From assembly GCA_916048095.2 (NCBI GenBank), contig OU696581.1:4492445-4556444 (forward strand): DNA of 64,000 nt, read 5' to 3'. Origin of the DNA: Sacculina carcini (Eukaryota > Arthropoda > Thecostraca > Sacculinidae). The position numbers and the translations under genes are program-made. Below the pieces are notes generated by a model. That model made no database searches. It saw only the letters and a program-made list of their open reading frames with translations, and was not told the DNA's origin. This document shows, one piece after another, positions 55,087-64,000 of the stretch (within the stretch, counting starts at the first letter, position 1; each line of letters opens with the position of its first letter).

Positions 55087-56363
55087 GGTGCAATGCGTAT
55101 ATGTGCCTGTGTTTAAAATACCTATGTCTTAAACATTTAAAATATCCTCCATAATATAACCACGGCTACAATATGCATTACAACCCCAAAAAGGGCTGTG
55201 AGCATTAAAATCGCCTAACACATAAAAAGGGGTGAAAGTGAACTGATTAAAAACTCGACGTCAGCCCTTGGGAAGGCGCGACCAGGCGGCAGGTACAATG
55301 AGCACACACTCACCTCCCTACCACCCAGCCAGCACCGAACCGCTACCACCTGCAAATCTGACTGAATATGCAGGCGGCGACAGGGTACACTGGTGCGAAC
55401 AGCCAGCATAACCCCGCCATGGGCTATAGTCGAGCTGGGATTATCATATCTAAAACATTAATAACATGAATACTAAAATACGAAGAGGTTAAAAGCTTAG
55501 TCTCCTGTATCGCGTTGGCTCAGAGTACGGCCACCTTTCGGCGGCCGTGGTCGATCGCCCGATGGACGACCAGCAGATGTGGTGGTTGAAGTTTTGGAGG
55601 CCATATATATTTGCATTGTCTCTGCGCGCACGACCACCCACCTCTGCACGGGGCCCTACTGGGGGGACGGGCAGGGCTAGCATGGGATGCCACGCCAGTT
55701 GTGGTGCGCGCTGTACGGGCACCGAATACCCCTGAGCTCGCTGCGAGCTCTGCCCGGTACGAGTCCGCGGGAGCTACAACACCGGGCTCGGACCAGTGAC
55801 CCCCACTGGTCCATCTGGACCCGGCAGCTGCAGCCCCACTGCAAACGGCGGACACTGCACCGGGCGGGACCCCCTCGAGCACCAGGCACCTCACCCTTGA
55901 CCCTCTTGAGCCCTATCCGGCCACCCGTGCCGGCGTCGGACCATTTTCTCCACATTCGAGGAGCCAAACAGCGGCCCCGTCGGGGTTCGACGCGCAGGCC
56001 AAAGACGAGTGTTGCGTCACGCCACCACTATACCCTGGGCGACGTGACACTCAGCGGCCAGGATCCTGTTTGCCGATCCGACGGGGGAGGGTTTCCAGAT
56101 GGCCGTTGGCTGCTAAACAGCTCATCCGCCCTTTGACAGGTCTTGTTTTTCTTCCTGCTGGGTGTCTGGCCACCCTCCTCACTGGCATAGGCCAGCGGGG
56201 GGGCGGATTAGTCGCCGACATTCCGACCATGCGGCTGGTTGTACCGGGTTACATGTTACCAGTAGCAGGCCGAAACCTGACCAGACATGTCTGCCTTTAG
56301 TCGCTTTTTACGACACGCGGCAGCTACGGCGGCAGAATTCTAACCCCCCTACCGCAGGGGGTC
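55087..56363 (-). pseudogene. I-LINE 5' region: ORF1-like and truncated endonuclease
   Basis: Endonuclease pieces (HDNPSSTIAHGGVMLAVR; SVCSLYLPPGRAF; a decayed GDFNAHSP-like motif) lie at 55090-55440 with several stops, and the N-terminal endonuclease motif is absent. The Arg/Pro-rich frames at 55480-56130 are where ORF1 should be; no zinc knuckle is clear. Confidence 0.6.
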
Positions 56364-57582
56364 TTCAATTTCTCATTCTCACGTCTGTACAACTGCATGC
56401 GTGTCTCCACACACACAGCCGCACAGCGAAAGACGAGTATTTCAGTGCACAAATGTATCACACTGCACGCGTGCTAGGTTAAAAACCCAACGCAACGCCT
56501 TCACACATTCACTTTGGCCCACCTTCACACATACCTTCGCATAATATCCGCTTTTTCCGCATATACGACAGGCCTTGCCGTACGCGGGACATTTCTGGCC
56601 ACCGCTGCGTTTCGATCCACACTTGGTGCAATTTTGCCTGTCGCTATGACTGGCGTCCGCCTTTTCACGTGATTGTGGGATACCGCTCTGCACGATTCGC
56701 CCTTAATTTGCGAAGAGTTTGTTTTTGCTGCCTCAGATGAACGACATATATCGATCGCCCTCATCAAATTCATGTCTTTCTCGCGAAGCATGTGACTCAG
56801 TGCCTGTTCATCACCTGTCCCCATCATAATTTTGTCACGAAGTCTATCATCACTGCAGACCGTGCCAAAATCTCAGAAAGACTGTATCTCTTTTACTGCA
56901 CACAAAAACGTATCGAAAGATTCACCGGGCTGTTGGGATCTGAGATAAGAATCCCTCCGGTCGATTACAATATTGCGTTGTGCTCGTAAGTGCTGTTCCA
57001 TCTGAGTGATGCACTGATCCATGTCGGAGCCCTGACTGATGTTCAGACTGAATCCCAATATTCGCGACCAGTCCTCATCGACTGACGCGTGCAACACGGC
57101 CGGTTGTTTTTTTGGCGGGAGCTTGTCTAGATTTGACAACGCGACATAGCCCATTATTTTGTACCTCCACGTATCAAAATCGCGCAATGAACAATCTGCA
57201 TGCAACACTGGAGTGGAATTCGCAGGTAAATTCACCGTCTTATTCTGAGATTCAGAGCTATTTTGATTTTGGCGATTTGAATCACTAGCCCTTGCTTGCT
57301 GAAGTTGTTGCTCTAACATTCGTTATCTTTGAATGTTTTGGTCCACCAATTGTGCGACCAGACTAGTTAGCTTAGAAATTTGATCATCCGTTGCCGCTGT
57401 TGGTTGCGCCATGTTATGTTATTACGATCAAACAACCCAATAACACAGCTGAATATATTTATATAAACGGTAACGAACTTGGTCAAATTAACTAACCACA
57501 AAAACCACCAGAATATCTCAGCAATATCTCAATCACATCGCATTAATCTCCAACGACCACAATCCCAAAACACGCCTCCACA
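56364..57582 (-). mobile_element. LTR-8: 5' LTR plus gag fragment of a gypsy element
   Basis: The 171-bp LTR (57412-57582; minus TGTGGAGG...ATAACA) is followed by ATGGCGCAACC, the same LTR/PBS/ATG junction as LTR-6. Gag is decayed, with an in-frame TAA after about 30 codons and a later frameshift. Everything 3' of gag is missing where the I-LINE begins. Confidence 0.75.
56442..57412 (-). pseudogene. LTR-8 Gag fragment
   Basis: The capsid-like region (WRYKIMGYVALS; EDWSRILGFSLNI) resembles LTR-6 Gag. The knuckles are degraded: CTKCGSKRSGGQKC lacks the His, and CRICGKSGYYAKVC has Tyr for His. Confidence 0.72.
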
Positions 57583-59127
57583 GTGAATGTCGCTCTCGCG
57601 TCATTATCGCTTCCCCGCTACTGATGATGCCAGACCGGCACCATACAGTAAGATGCTTCTAAAAACCACGTATTGGATGAGTGTCGCAATAAATGAAATG
57701 TCCTCCGCCTTCGACCTTGTTAATCGCTCTATCCTAATTCACGACTTCTCTCATCTTGGTATCTCGTCTTCTGCTCTCTCTCTCCTTAAATCGTACCCTT
57801 CGGGAAGGACCTACTCTGTCAAGTTCAATTCCTCTGTATCTGATTTTATCCATCTTTCATCAGGTGTCCCTCAGGGATCTATTCTTGGTCCGATACTCTT
57901 TAACCTTTACATGTCCTCCCTCTGTCCTATCCTTCGTAAGTATTCCATCGCATTTCATGTCTACGCTGATGACATTCAGTTCTATATCCCTCTTCCTTTC
58001 CCTTCTCCGTCTTTTATCTCTGACATCCTATCCACGATCACCTCTTGGGCGTCGTCCCGTCACCTTCTCCTCAACTCGTCAAGGTCTGAGTCTCTGGCTC
58101 TTCATCCTCCACGTATTCTTCCTTCTCGCTCACCTCTCATCCTATCCTCGACAGTTCGCAATCTCGGAGTTATTTTTGACTCATCTCTCTCTTCCTCCGA
58201 CAATATCCTCTCTGTCGCCCGCACTTGCCGTCTTATCTTGAGGTCCCTCTATCCAATACGCTCATATCTTGACAGACCTTCCGCAATCAAACTTATTCAC
58301 TCTCATGTATTCTCTAGACTCGACTATTGTAATTCTTTGTACATCCATGCTCCTCGTCGTTTTCTTAAAATCCTACAATGCGTTATTAATCAATCTTGTC
58401 GTTTTGTCCTTCGTCCTGTTCCTTGTCGTCACACTTCTCAATTTCTTTTGCAATTTCGATGGCTCCCTATTATTCCACGTATTCACTTTCGCCTGTGTTG
58501 TCTGATATATAAGCTTCTCCACGATCCTCATCAGCCGTCCTATCTCCACCTTCTCCTCACTCCTTGCTTCACTCCTTCCCGAATTCCTCTTCCCCTTGTG
58601 TGCCCTCGTGCTGTAAATTAATCTTCTTGGTCCTCCAAATCATTCTTTTTTTCAGCCCCTCGCCTTTACAACTCCATCCCAGCTCACATTACTTCTTCTC
58701 TTTCCTTCAATTATTTCCGCTCTAAGCTCTCCAAACACCTTTTTGATCTCTCTTTTGACCGAGTCTCCCACACTCTCACACCCTTTGCATCACTATAACC
58801 TGTTAGTTTAGTCTGTTCTTACTCGTATTCCTTCTCTTATTTGCATGCTTACTTTATCTACGCTATGACTATATTCCGCCGAGTTGTGTTTGCTGTGTTG
58901 TGTTGTCATTATGTTTCAGTCGTGTTGTCTTGTCCGTCCTGTCCGTCTGTTTTCTATGTTTTGCCCATATTTTGTCTCTATATTTATTGTCTTTTATTGC
59001 ATATTTGTAGTTTACTTCTTTTGCATCTGTCCTGTTATTTGTACTCCGTGTTACCAACTGTTCATAATCGTGTCGCGCCCGATGGTGCGCTATAACAAAT
59101 ACATGTTGTTATTGTAGCTGCTGTTGT

Positions 59128-59880
59128 TGTAGCGGTGGCCAGCACGGTGACGACAGGCCTGTCACCAGATGGCGCTGGTATAGCGCAATGAGTGTTTATG
59201 TCGTTTCACTGTCTTTACTCATTCATTTATTGTCGTAGTTGTGTATTGTTGTTGCTTTCTATGTTGCTCATTCATGCCGCATACTCAGCACTCAGCTTTA
59301 GTTCATCAGCGCTAATGTATTTATGTAATCGCTTAGATAATGTGTATTGTCGGTTTTAGTCTGTGCACTGAATGTATATGTAGCGCCCACAATTGCATGT
59401 CTAGTTCGTAGTGCTCGGTAGCGATCTCGGTCATTGTCACGTTTCACCGTTCAAATACATGGTCGTGCTATTCTGAGTGTGTGGTCGCTTGACATCTTCG
59501 TCTATCCGGTCAGTAGGTGCTGGCTTACGCTGGTGTTTCCCCCACCAATAGTATTGCACAGGACGGGGCCCTCACGGTCCTTTCCTTGTCCGCTATTTCG
59601 TATTCCCAGTCTTGGGTCCCCTCTCTCTGGAGCAAAGGCGGCTTGGCTTCTTTGCCAAGCAAACCGGTTGCTCGGGAGCGCAACTAGTAGCGGCGCTTCG
59701 ATGCTTTCCGCGCCCCTTTCGTGGCCCTTTTGTCGCGTGCTGTAACAGCAGGAACGTCCGGGTGGAGACCCCGAATACTCGCGGCGTACGCTGCCTCTCG
59801 CGCGCTCTCTGTGGGGCTCTTGCGATTGCAGTGAGTAAGTCCGGGCTAGGCGGTCACAATACGCGCAACGCCGCGCTACG
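59128..59880 (+). repeat. J 5' LTR
   Basis: TGTAGCGGTGGCC...CGCGCTAC, about 753 bp. Confidence 0.75.
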
Positions 59881-59881
59881 T

Positions 59882-59899
59882 TGGTGACCCCGACGTGAT
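59882..59899 (+). promoter_or_regulatory. J primer-binding site, tRNA-Trp
   Basis: TGGTGACCCCGACGTGAT is an 18-nt match to the complement of the animal tRNA-Trp 3' end plus CCA, as I recall it. Confidence 0.8.
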
Positions 59900-59923
59900 T
59901 GCCACGCCTGGACGAATCGCCGC

Positions 59924-60650
59924 CATGTCCGCACCCGACGCCGCAGGAAACTCAGCTGCCTGCGAGGGACAACGGGACACTGAGACCACCTCAAGCGGAC
60001 GGCCCGTCAACACCGACACCCCGCTCTAGACCGGCAAGCCGATGGCATCCTTTCGTCTGCCGCCTTTCTCCGCCGAGGACCCGGATCTCTGGCTGGCGCA
60101 GGTGGAGTTCGCCCTGGAGGTGTCTGGAGTGGAAGACGACCACAGCCGTTTCAAACTGCTGGCGGCCAACCTGCCCATCACGGTGCCGTCACAGGTCAAG
60201 CACGTCATCCTCCGACCAGCGGCGACCTTCGCTGAACTGTGCGCCGCCCTCAGGACTCGCCTGGCCACAACACGTGCGTCGAGGCTAGAGGCCCTCCTGC
60301 GGCATCAGCAGTTGGGCGGCCAGCGACTATCGCAGCCGACGGCGCAGACTTGGACACTTTAGTGGCCACTGTTGCCAGTCTGGTGAGGGAGCTCCAGCTG
60401 TCTCAAGCCGCTGACCGACACACAGGTCACAGCGGGCTCCAGCTGTCTGAGACACGGGGTCCATCTCATCACACGCCACGACCGCGCTTTGGCTCCCGCT
60501 GGCGCAATCGCCGACCGGTAGAAGCAACGCGCGCCAACACCAGGGACCCCAGCATCTGCTGGTACCACCGTCGCTTCGGCAGTGATGCATAGCGCTGCAC
60601 AGCATCCTGCAGCTGGTCTCAGGCGCAGCCGGTGAAACTAGCATGCCTGC
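59924..60650 (+). pseudogene. J Gag
   Basis: Mag-type Gag: FRLPPFSAEDPDLWLAQVEF near 60052, then LRTRLATTRASRLEALLRHQQL. A frame change near 60330 leads to a C-terminal finger, CWYHRRFG...C..SC, near 60558-60620. The first ATG (59924) is stopped after 34 codons by a TAG; the domain proper starts near 60042. Confidence 0.7.
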
Positions 60651-61591
60651 AGCGCGAAGCACCTGCAGCTGTGGGCGAGCGGCCAAAAACGGTGCCACTC
60701 TTCTACGTCGAGGACCGCGAGACCCATCAACGCTTCCTGGTCGACACGGGTGCAAAAGTGAGCGTCATGCCTCCATCTGCGCAGCCTTCTCGACCGCTCT
60801 CCGAGTCTTTCACGAAACTCGTGGCCGCTAACGGCACTCTCGTCGACGTCCATGGCGCTCGGGACATCACGGTGTTATTCGGCGAGGGTGCTCCTCCGCT
60901 GCTCAGGACATTCATTGTCGCCGACGTGCCACTCTATATCGTTGGCGCCGACCTGCTCGCGCACCACCGGCTGACAGTGGGCGTCCACAGACATGAGCTG
61001 CGCGACGCTAGCGGGCGTGTCTGTGCTCGCGGCACACAGGGCTCTGAGCGTTCCTCTGGCATCCGGTGCCTCAGCGAGCCGCCTCACACGCCAACGCCCA
61101 TTGTCGCCGCTAAAGATGCGGATTTGGGCGTTTTAACAGCTTCTATGCACAGCTTGGTGAGAGAGCTCCAGCTGTCTCGAGCCGCAGACCGTCACACTGG
61201 TCATAGCGAGCCCCAGCTGTCTGAGGTTCGGCGTTCTTCTCCTGCCATACCTGAGCTTCTGTGCCCATCTCATACGGTGTTTCATCCTCACTCTCGCAAG
61301 CGTCTACCGGTTGAGGCAGCGCGCCCAAGCACCAGCAGCGTCAACACGACCGTCTGTTGGTATCAAAGTTGTTTCGGCGATAATGCGACGCGATGCACAA
61401 AATCTTGCAGCTGGACCCCCACGCAACAAGCATGTGATGATCGCGCCAAACGATCATCGCTGCCGCTGCAAACGCCGCAAACGAGCCAGAGGTCGAAAGT
61501 ACGACATACTCGTACGTCCCTCATTGGCGCCTCACCAGCATCGTACACTGACGCATCGCGATGCAACGTGAGTCAGTTGAGACCGGGGTAA
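60632..61591 (+). CDS. J protease fused to a second Gag C-terminal finger
   Basis: A 319-codon open frame. Protease is at 60700-61000 (FLVDTGAKVSVM; YIVGADLL). It then runs without a stop into a copy of the gag C-terminal segment already present at 60340-60650 (LVRELQLSRAADRHTGHS; CWYQSCFGDNATRC). The frame may have no native start. What it shows is a rearrangement placing gag sequence after protease. Confidence 0.6.
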   Translation: MKLACLQREAPAAVGERPKTVPLFYVEDRETHQRFLVDTGAKVSVMPPSAQPSRPLSESFTKLVAANGTLVDVHGARDITVLFGEGAPPLLRTFIVADVPLYIVGADLLAHHRLTVGVHRHELRDASGRVCARGTQGSERSSGIRCLSEPPHTPTPIVAAKDADLGVLTASMHSLVRELQLSRAADRHTGHSEPQLSEVRRSSPAIPELLCPSHTVFHPHSRKRLPVEAARPSTSSVNTTVCWYQSCFGDNATRCTKSCSWTPTQQACDDRAKRSSLPLQTPQTSQRSKVRHTRTSLIGASPASYTDASRCNVSQLRPG

Positions 61592-61817
61592 TCGCTACAG
61601 TCTCAACCAAGACACAATACATCGGCGTAACAACACGGCTCAACACAACGAAGCCAACAGCCCAGTGACCGACCTCCGACAACACGGCTTCAGCGTCCCA
61701 CAGTCGCCACTGCAACTCCTCGGTCTATACTCCGCACACACTCGGATCGACCACCAACACGCTACAGTCCTGCAACTCTTCGAGTCTTATTCTCGTTAGA
61801 CTCTGGTGAGGGGGTAG

Positions 61818-62187
61818 TGTAGCGGTGGCCTGCACGGTGACGACAGGCCTGTCACCAGATGGCGTTCTTTTCCTCACCTCACGTTCCTCTCCTTGTCCGC
61901 TATTTCGTGCTCCCAGCCTTGGGTCCACTCTCTCTGGACCAAGGGCGACTTGTTTTCCTTGCCGAGCAAACCAGTTGCTCGGGAGCGCAACTAGTAGCGG
62001 TGCTTCGCTGCTTTCCGCGCGCCTTTCGTGGCCCTTTTGTCGCGTGCGGGAACAGCAGGAACGTCCGGGTGGAGACCCCGAATACTCGCGGCGTACGCTG
62101 CCTCTCGCGCGCTCTCTGTGATGCTCTTGCGATTGCAGTGAGTAAGTCCGGGCTAGGCGGTCACAATACGCGCAACGCCGCGCTACA
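61818..62187 (+). repeat. J 3' LTR with internal deletion
   Basis: 370 bp; matches the two ends of 59128-59880. Confidence 0.78.
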
Positions 62188-63039
62188 CCATTCCGTATTA
62201 TTGTTGTGCCCATTCGGTGGACATGAGAACGATCACAAATCAACGATCACACCAGGCAAACGTATATTAATACCACTGTAGGGTCACCACTGTAGGGTTG
62301 AGGCTATAAGCGCTGTACAAATAAACGATCACACCAGGCGAACGTATTAATATACGTTGATTTGTATAGCGCCTATAGCCTCAACCCTACAGTGGTGAAC
62401 CCGACGTGATTCTTATGTGCTATTGAGCGATCTTCGGCGAACATGGAAAACACGCAAATTATTCCTGTACAGGTCCGTTTGGCTCCCACTAACCTTGCAC
62501 TGCCAAAATTACCGCATTTCAATGCCGACTAAGTAGATTTGTGGTTACTGCAGGCGGAGTGTGCGTTCGCGGCGGCTGGTGTGAAGGATGATGTCACCAA
62601 GTTTTAGCACTTGGTCGCCAACCTGCCGACTAAAGCAGCGGCCCAAGTAAAAGACGTGATCTGCCAGCAGCCACAATCGTATGAAGCGCTTGTCAGCAAG
62701 CTGAGGGAGCGTGTTTCGTAAGCTCAGTCAGCTCGACTGGAGGCACTGCTGAGACACCAGCAGCTCGGCGACCAGCTGCCATCGGTCCTGCTGCGAATAA
62801 TGCAGGGAGAGCTGACGTGAGCCGGTGGATCAGATGCCGACAGCATCATTCTGCGTACGCTGTTTCTACAGCGACTGCCGACGACTGTGCGGGCCGCTGT
62901 GTCGCTGCTGCACGAGAATACGCCATCGGTGAGGTGGCCACCGCTGCAGACCGGTATCTCACGGTAACCAGGTCGGAAACGGGTCAGGTGATGATGGTGC
63001 AGACGAGCGAGCCATCGTTGGGTGCTGCACTGGCCACAA
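62188..63039 (+). mobile_element. K: hairpin LTR-like end, PBS and decayed gag related to J
   Basis: A 36-bp inverted repeat (62287-62322 with 62360-62395) ends at TGGTGAACCCGACGTGAT (62393-62410), a tRNA-Trp PBS with one mismatch. Gag follows with several stops; it shares NLPTKAAAQVK and RLEALLRHQQLGDQL with J. The fragment ends at the I-LINE copy. Confidence 0.6.
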
Positions 63040-63337
63040 TTGATTGATTGATTGATTATTTCGTTTTTGGGGTGCACCGGCCTCTAGGACCATATGGCAC
63101 CCCCCAGTCTGTTGTAAACTAAATTAAACTGAAATTATGCAAATGAGCGTAATGGAGCGATGAAATAAATAAGCGTGAGGGTGAATGATATGAAAATGAA
63201 AGTCAGAAGAATAAAAATCAATAAATAGTTTTAAAAGGCAAAAGCCGTAAAAATTAAAAAAAGCGGCCCTCAATGACCGCCGATTGCTCATGTCCCGAAA
63301 TCTCGTCCATAGTCCGAACGGATCCAAGACAACGTTG
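63040..63337 (-). mobile_element. 5'-truncated copy of the I-LINE
   Basis: About 298 bp closely matching the 3' end of the I-LINE at 51727-52020, including the (TGAT)n tail. Truncation at the 5' side is typical of LINE insertion. Confidence 0.85.
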
Positions 63338-64000
63338 TAGGCGCAGCACGTTTGCATATTTTACTTATTTGTTCTCGTGTCATGGTAATTAATGTATTGT
63401 GTTATTTTAAAGGTACACTGTTGTTTATATTTATATGTGTGTTATGATGTATTAATGTTTTATTCAATATCACTATATAAACGCACAAGCATACATGTCT
63501 ATATTTGCGGAACGTATGTTATTGCATGTATATGTTATTGAGTGTGTTGTGCATTGCTTGATGTGTGCAATTGTTGTCTCGCGTCGCGTTCCCTGTACAA
63601 CATATCATTCTGCGCATTGCGCAAGTAGACCCATGCAGCGCGGATTTATGTGAGTATCGGACAACTTCCGGTGAGCGCGCTCATTGTCCGATACTGGCAT
63701 AAATCCGAAATACACTTAGGCACGCGCATAGCGCTGTGAGAACCGCTCATCGCTCGCTGTTAAGTGCCTCAAGATCTCGCCCTATTCGACTCGCTCATTT
63801 TTGCTGTTTGTATCATCAACCCGTGTGTATCTTCGATCTGTGTGTGTCATCGACGACTATTTGTATTGTTTGTGGACGGCGCCAATATAGTGTTCGAGAA
63901 AACTCGTGTTTTCTGCTAATTGGCCAAATTCATCAAGCTGCTCTTTTAAGAGCATTTAATTAGCGAAAAATTTAGCCCCGCCTTTTTAAAGGCGAATTGT
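63338..64000. other. Unassigned region with inverted repeats
   Basis: No gene recognised. A 24-bp inverted repeat with two mismatches lies at 63641-63664 and 63684-63707. Short palindromes are TGCTCTTTTAAGAGCA (63939-63954) and CGCC-TTTTTAAA-GGCG (63979-63994). It begins TGTAGGCGCAGCAC, so it could be an LTR or leader of another element running off the window. Confidence 0.35.

Larger units (their letters stand above)
51727..56363 (-). mobile_element. I-type LINE with RNase H domain
   Basis: Near full length on the minus strand. The 5' end at 56363 is a C5/G5 hairpin followed by GTCGTAAAAAGCGACTAAAGG, similar to a 5' motif common in I-group LINEs. ORF1-like DNA, a truncated endonuclease, RT and RNase H follow. 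The 3' end has a TGCACCGGCCTCTAGGACCA region and a (TGAT)n tail at 51727-51750. The same 3' end recurs at 63040-63337. No target duplication was found. Confidence 0.8.
48068..57697 (+). mobile_element. LINE-B: Jockey/CR1-group LINE inserted in LINE-H, itself interrupted
   Basis: It begins after ATGT (48064-48067) in LINE-H and ends before ATGT (57698-57701), with an AATAAATGA-type 3' end. The 5' part runs 48068-51722; a short 3' part is 57583-57697. The I-LINE and LTR-8 pieces lie between. The first 900 bp look like 5' UTR/ORF1 without a clear domain. Confidence 0.72.
43281..59127 (+). mobile_element. LINE-H: CR1/L2-like LINE split by LTR-7 and by LINE-B
   Basis: Three segments make one ORF2 remnant: 43281-43367, 47857-48067 and 57698-59127. 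The first ends within the LSNY|RPIS motif and the second begins there. The second ends at a catalytic-domain LLDM and the third begins MSSAFDL. The reading frame is regained across both insertions once one copy of each target duplication is removed. The third segment has GVPQGSILGP, YADDIQ and the CR1/L2 C-terminal pattern, with a TAA at 58619-58621 before the natural stop at 58796-58798. About 330 bp of 3' UTR follows. The 5' part is missing. Confidence 0.82.
59128..62187 (+). mobile_element. J: gag/protease-only LTR element, RT absent
   Basis: LTRs at 59128-59880 and 61818-62187 share both ends, but the 3' copy lacks about 385 bp. The tRNA-Trp PBS is at 59882-59899 and a polypurine tract (GGTGAGGGGGTAG) precedes 61818. 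Between them lie gag, a gag C-terminal module, protease and a second gag C-terminal module. RT, RNase H and integrase are missing. No matching target duplication was seen. Confidence 0.75.

Noticed and set aside
58869-59117. Small membrane-protein ORFs
   Set aside because: They lie in the LINE-H 3' UTR, are T-rich and have no family pattern.

Overview
This is metazoan nuclear DNA, most likely from an invertebrate. The evidence is spliced GT-AG genes, tRNA-derived SINEs, (CA)n/(TA)n microsatellites, and the mix of CR1/L2-like, Jockey-like and I-type LINEs with Ty3/gypsy LTR elements. I cannot name the species. Host genes are scarce and transposable elements make up most of the window.

Host content. 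The best host gene is selenoprotein M (SELENOM), on the minus strand at 8693-9787. It has three phase-0 exons encoding 137 residues: a signal peptide, a CGGU redox motif whose U is an in-frame TGA at 9341-9343, and a C-terminal HQEL ER-retention signal. A probable sulfotransferase-domain exon lies at 5863-6058 (+) and a weak candidate first exon at 7187-7237 (+).

Layout. 1-5.3 kb: LINE tail, TG-rich minisatellites and a complete gypsy element (LTR-1) with one intact Gag-Pol ORF and ATCTT target-site duplications (TSDs). 5.3-9.9 kb: SINE, microsatellites and the host genes. 9.9-11.9 kb: decayed LINE-A. 12.0-16.5 kb: two AT-rich satellite families, one carrying a repeated GC-rich 17-bp box. 17.3-26.8 kb: Mag-like gypsy LTR-2 (-), split by LTR-3 (+). 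28.7-42.7 kb: a three-level nest, LTR-6 inside LTR-5 inside the edge of LTR-4. 43.3-59.1 kb: a CR1/L2-like LINE (LINE-H) split twice, by LTR-7 and by LINE-B; LINE-B itself contains an I-type LINE and an LTR-8 fragment. 59.1-63.3 kb: a rearranged gag/protease-only LTR element (J), a hairpin-bearing relative (K), and a 5'-truncated I-LINE copy. 63.3-64.0 kb: unassigned DNA with inverted repeats.

Most notable. (1) SELENOM is hidden by its Sec codon. (2) LTR-3 and LTR-7 both carry, directly after the 5' LTR, a 12-nt site that is the exact complement of the first 12 nt of tRNA-Phe rather than of a tRNA 3' end. (3) LTR-6 has apparently identical LTRs, and its gag start codon spans the LTR/PBS junction; Gag-protease and RT-integrase share one frame split by a single UAG, and LTR-5 has a UAG at the comparable place. 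(4) LTR-5 has near-identical LTRs but a badly broken coding region. (5) The boxed satellite has paired GC-rich boxes about 180-184 bp apart. LTR boundaries, TSDs, PBSs and exon joins were read by eye; family names rest on motif recognition and no database was searched.
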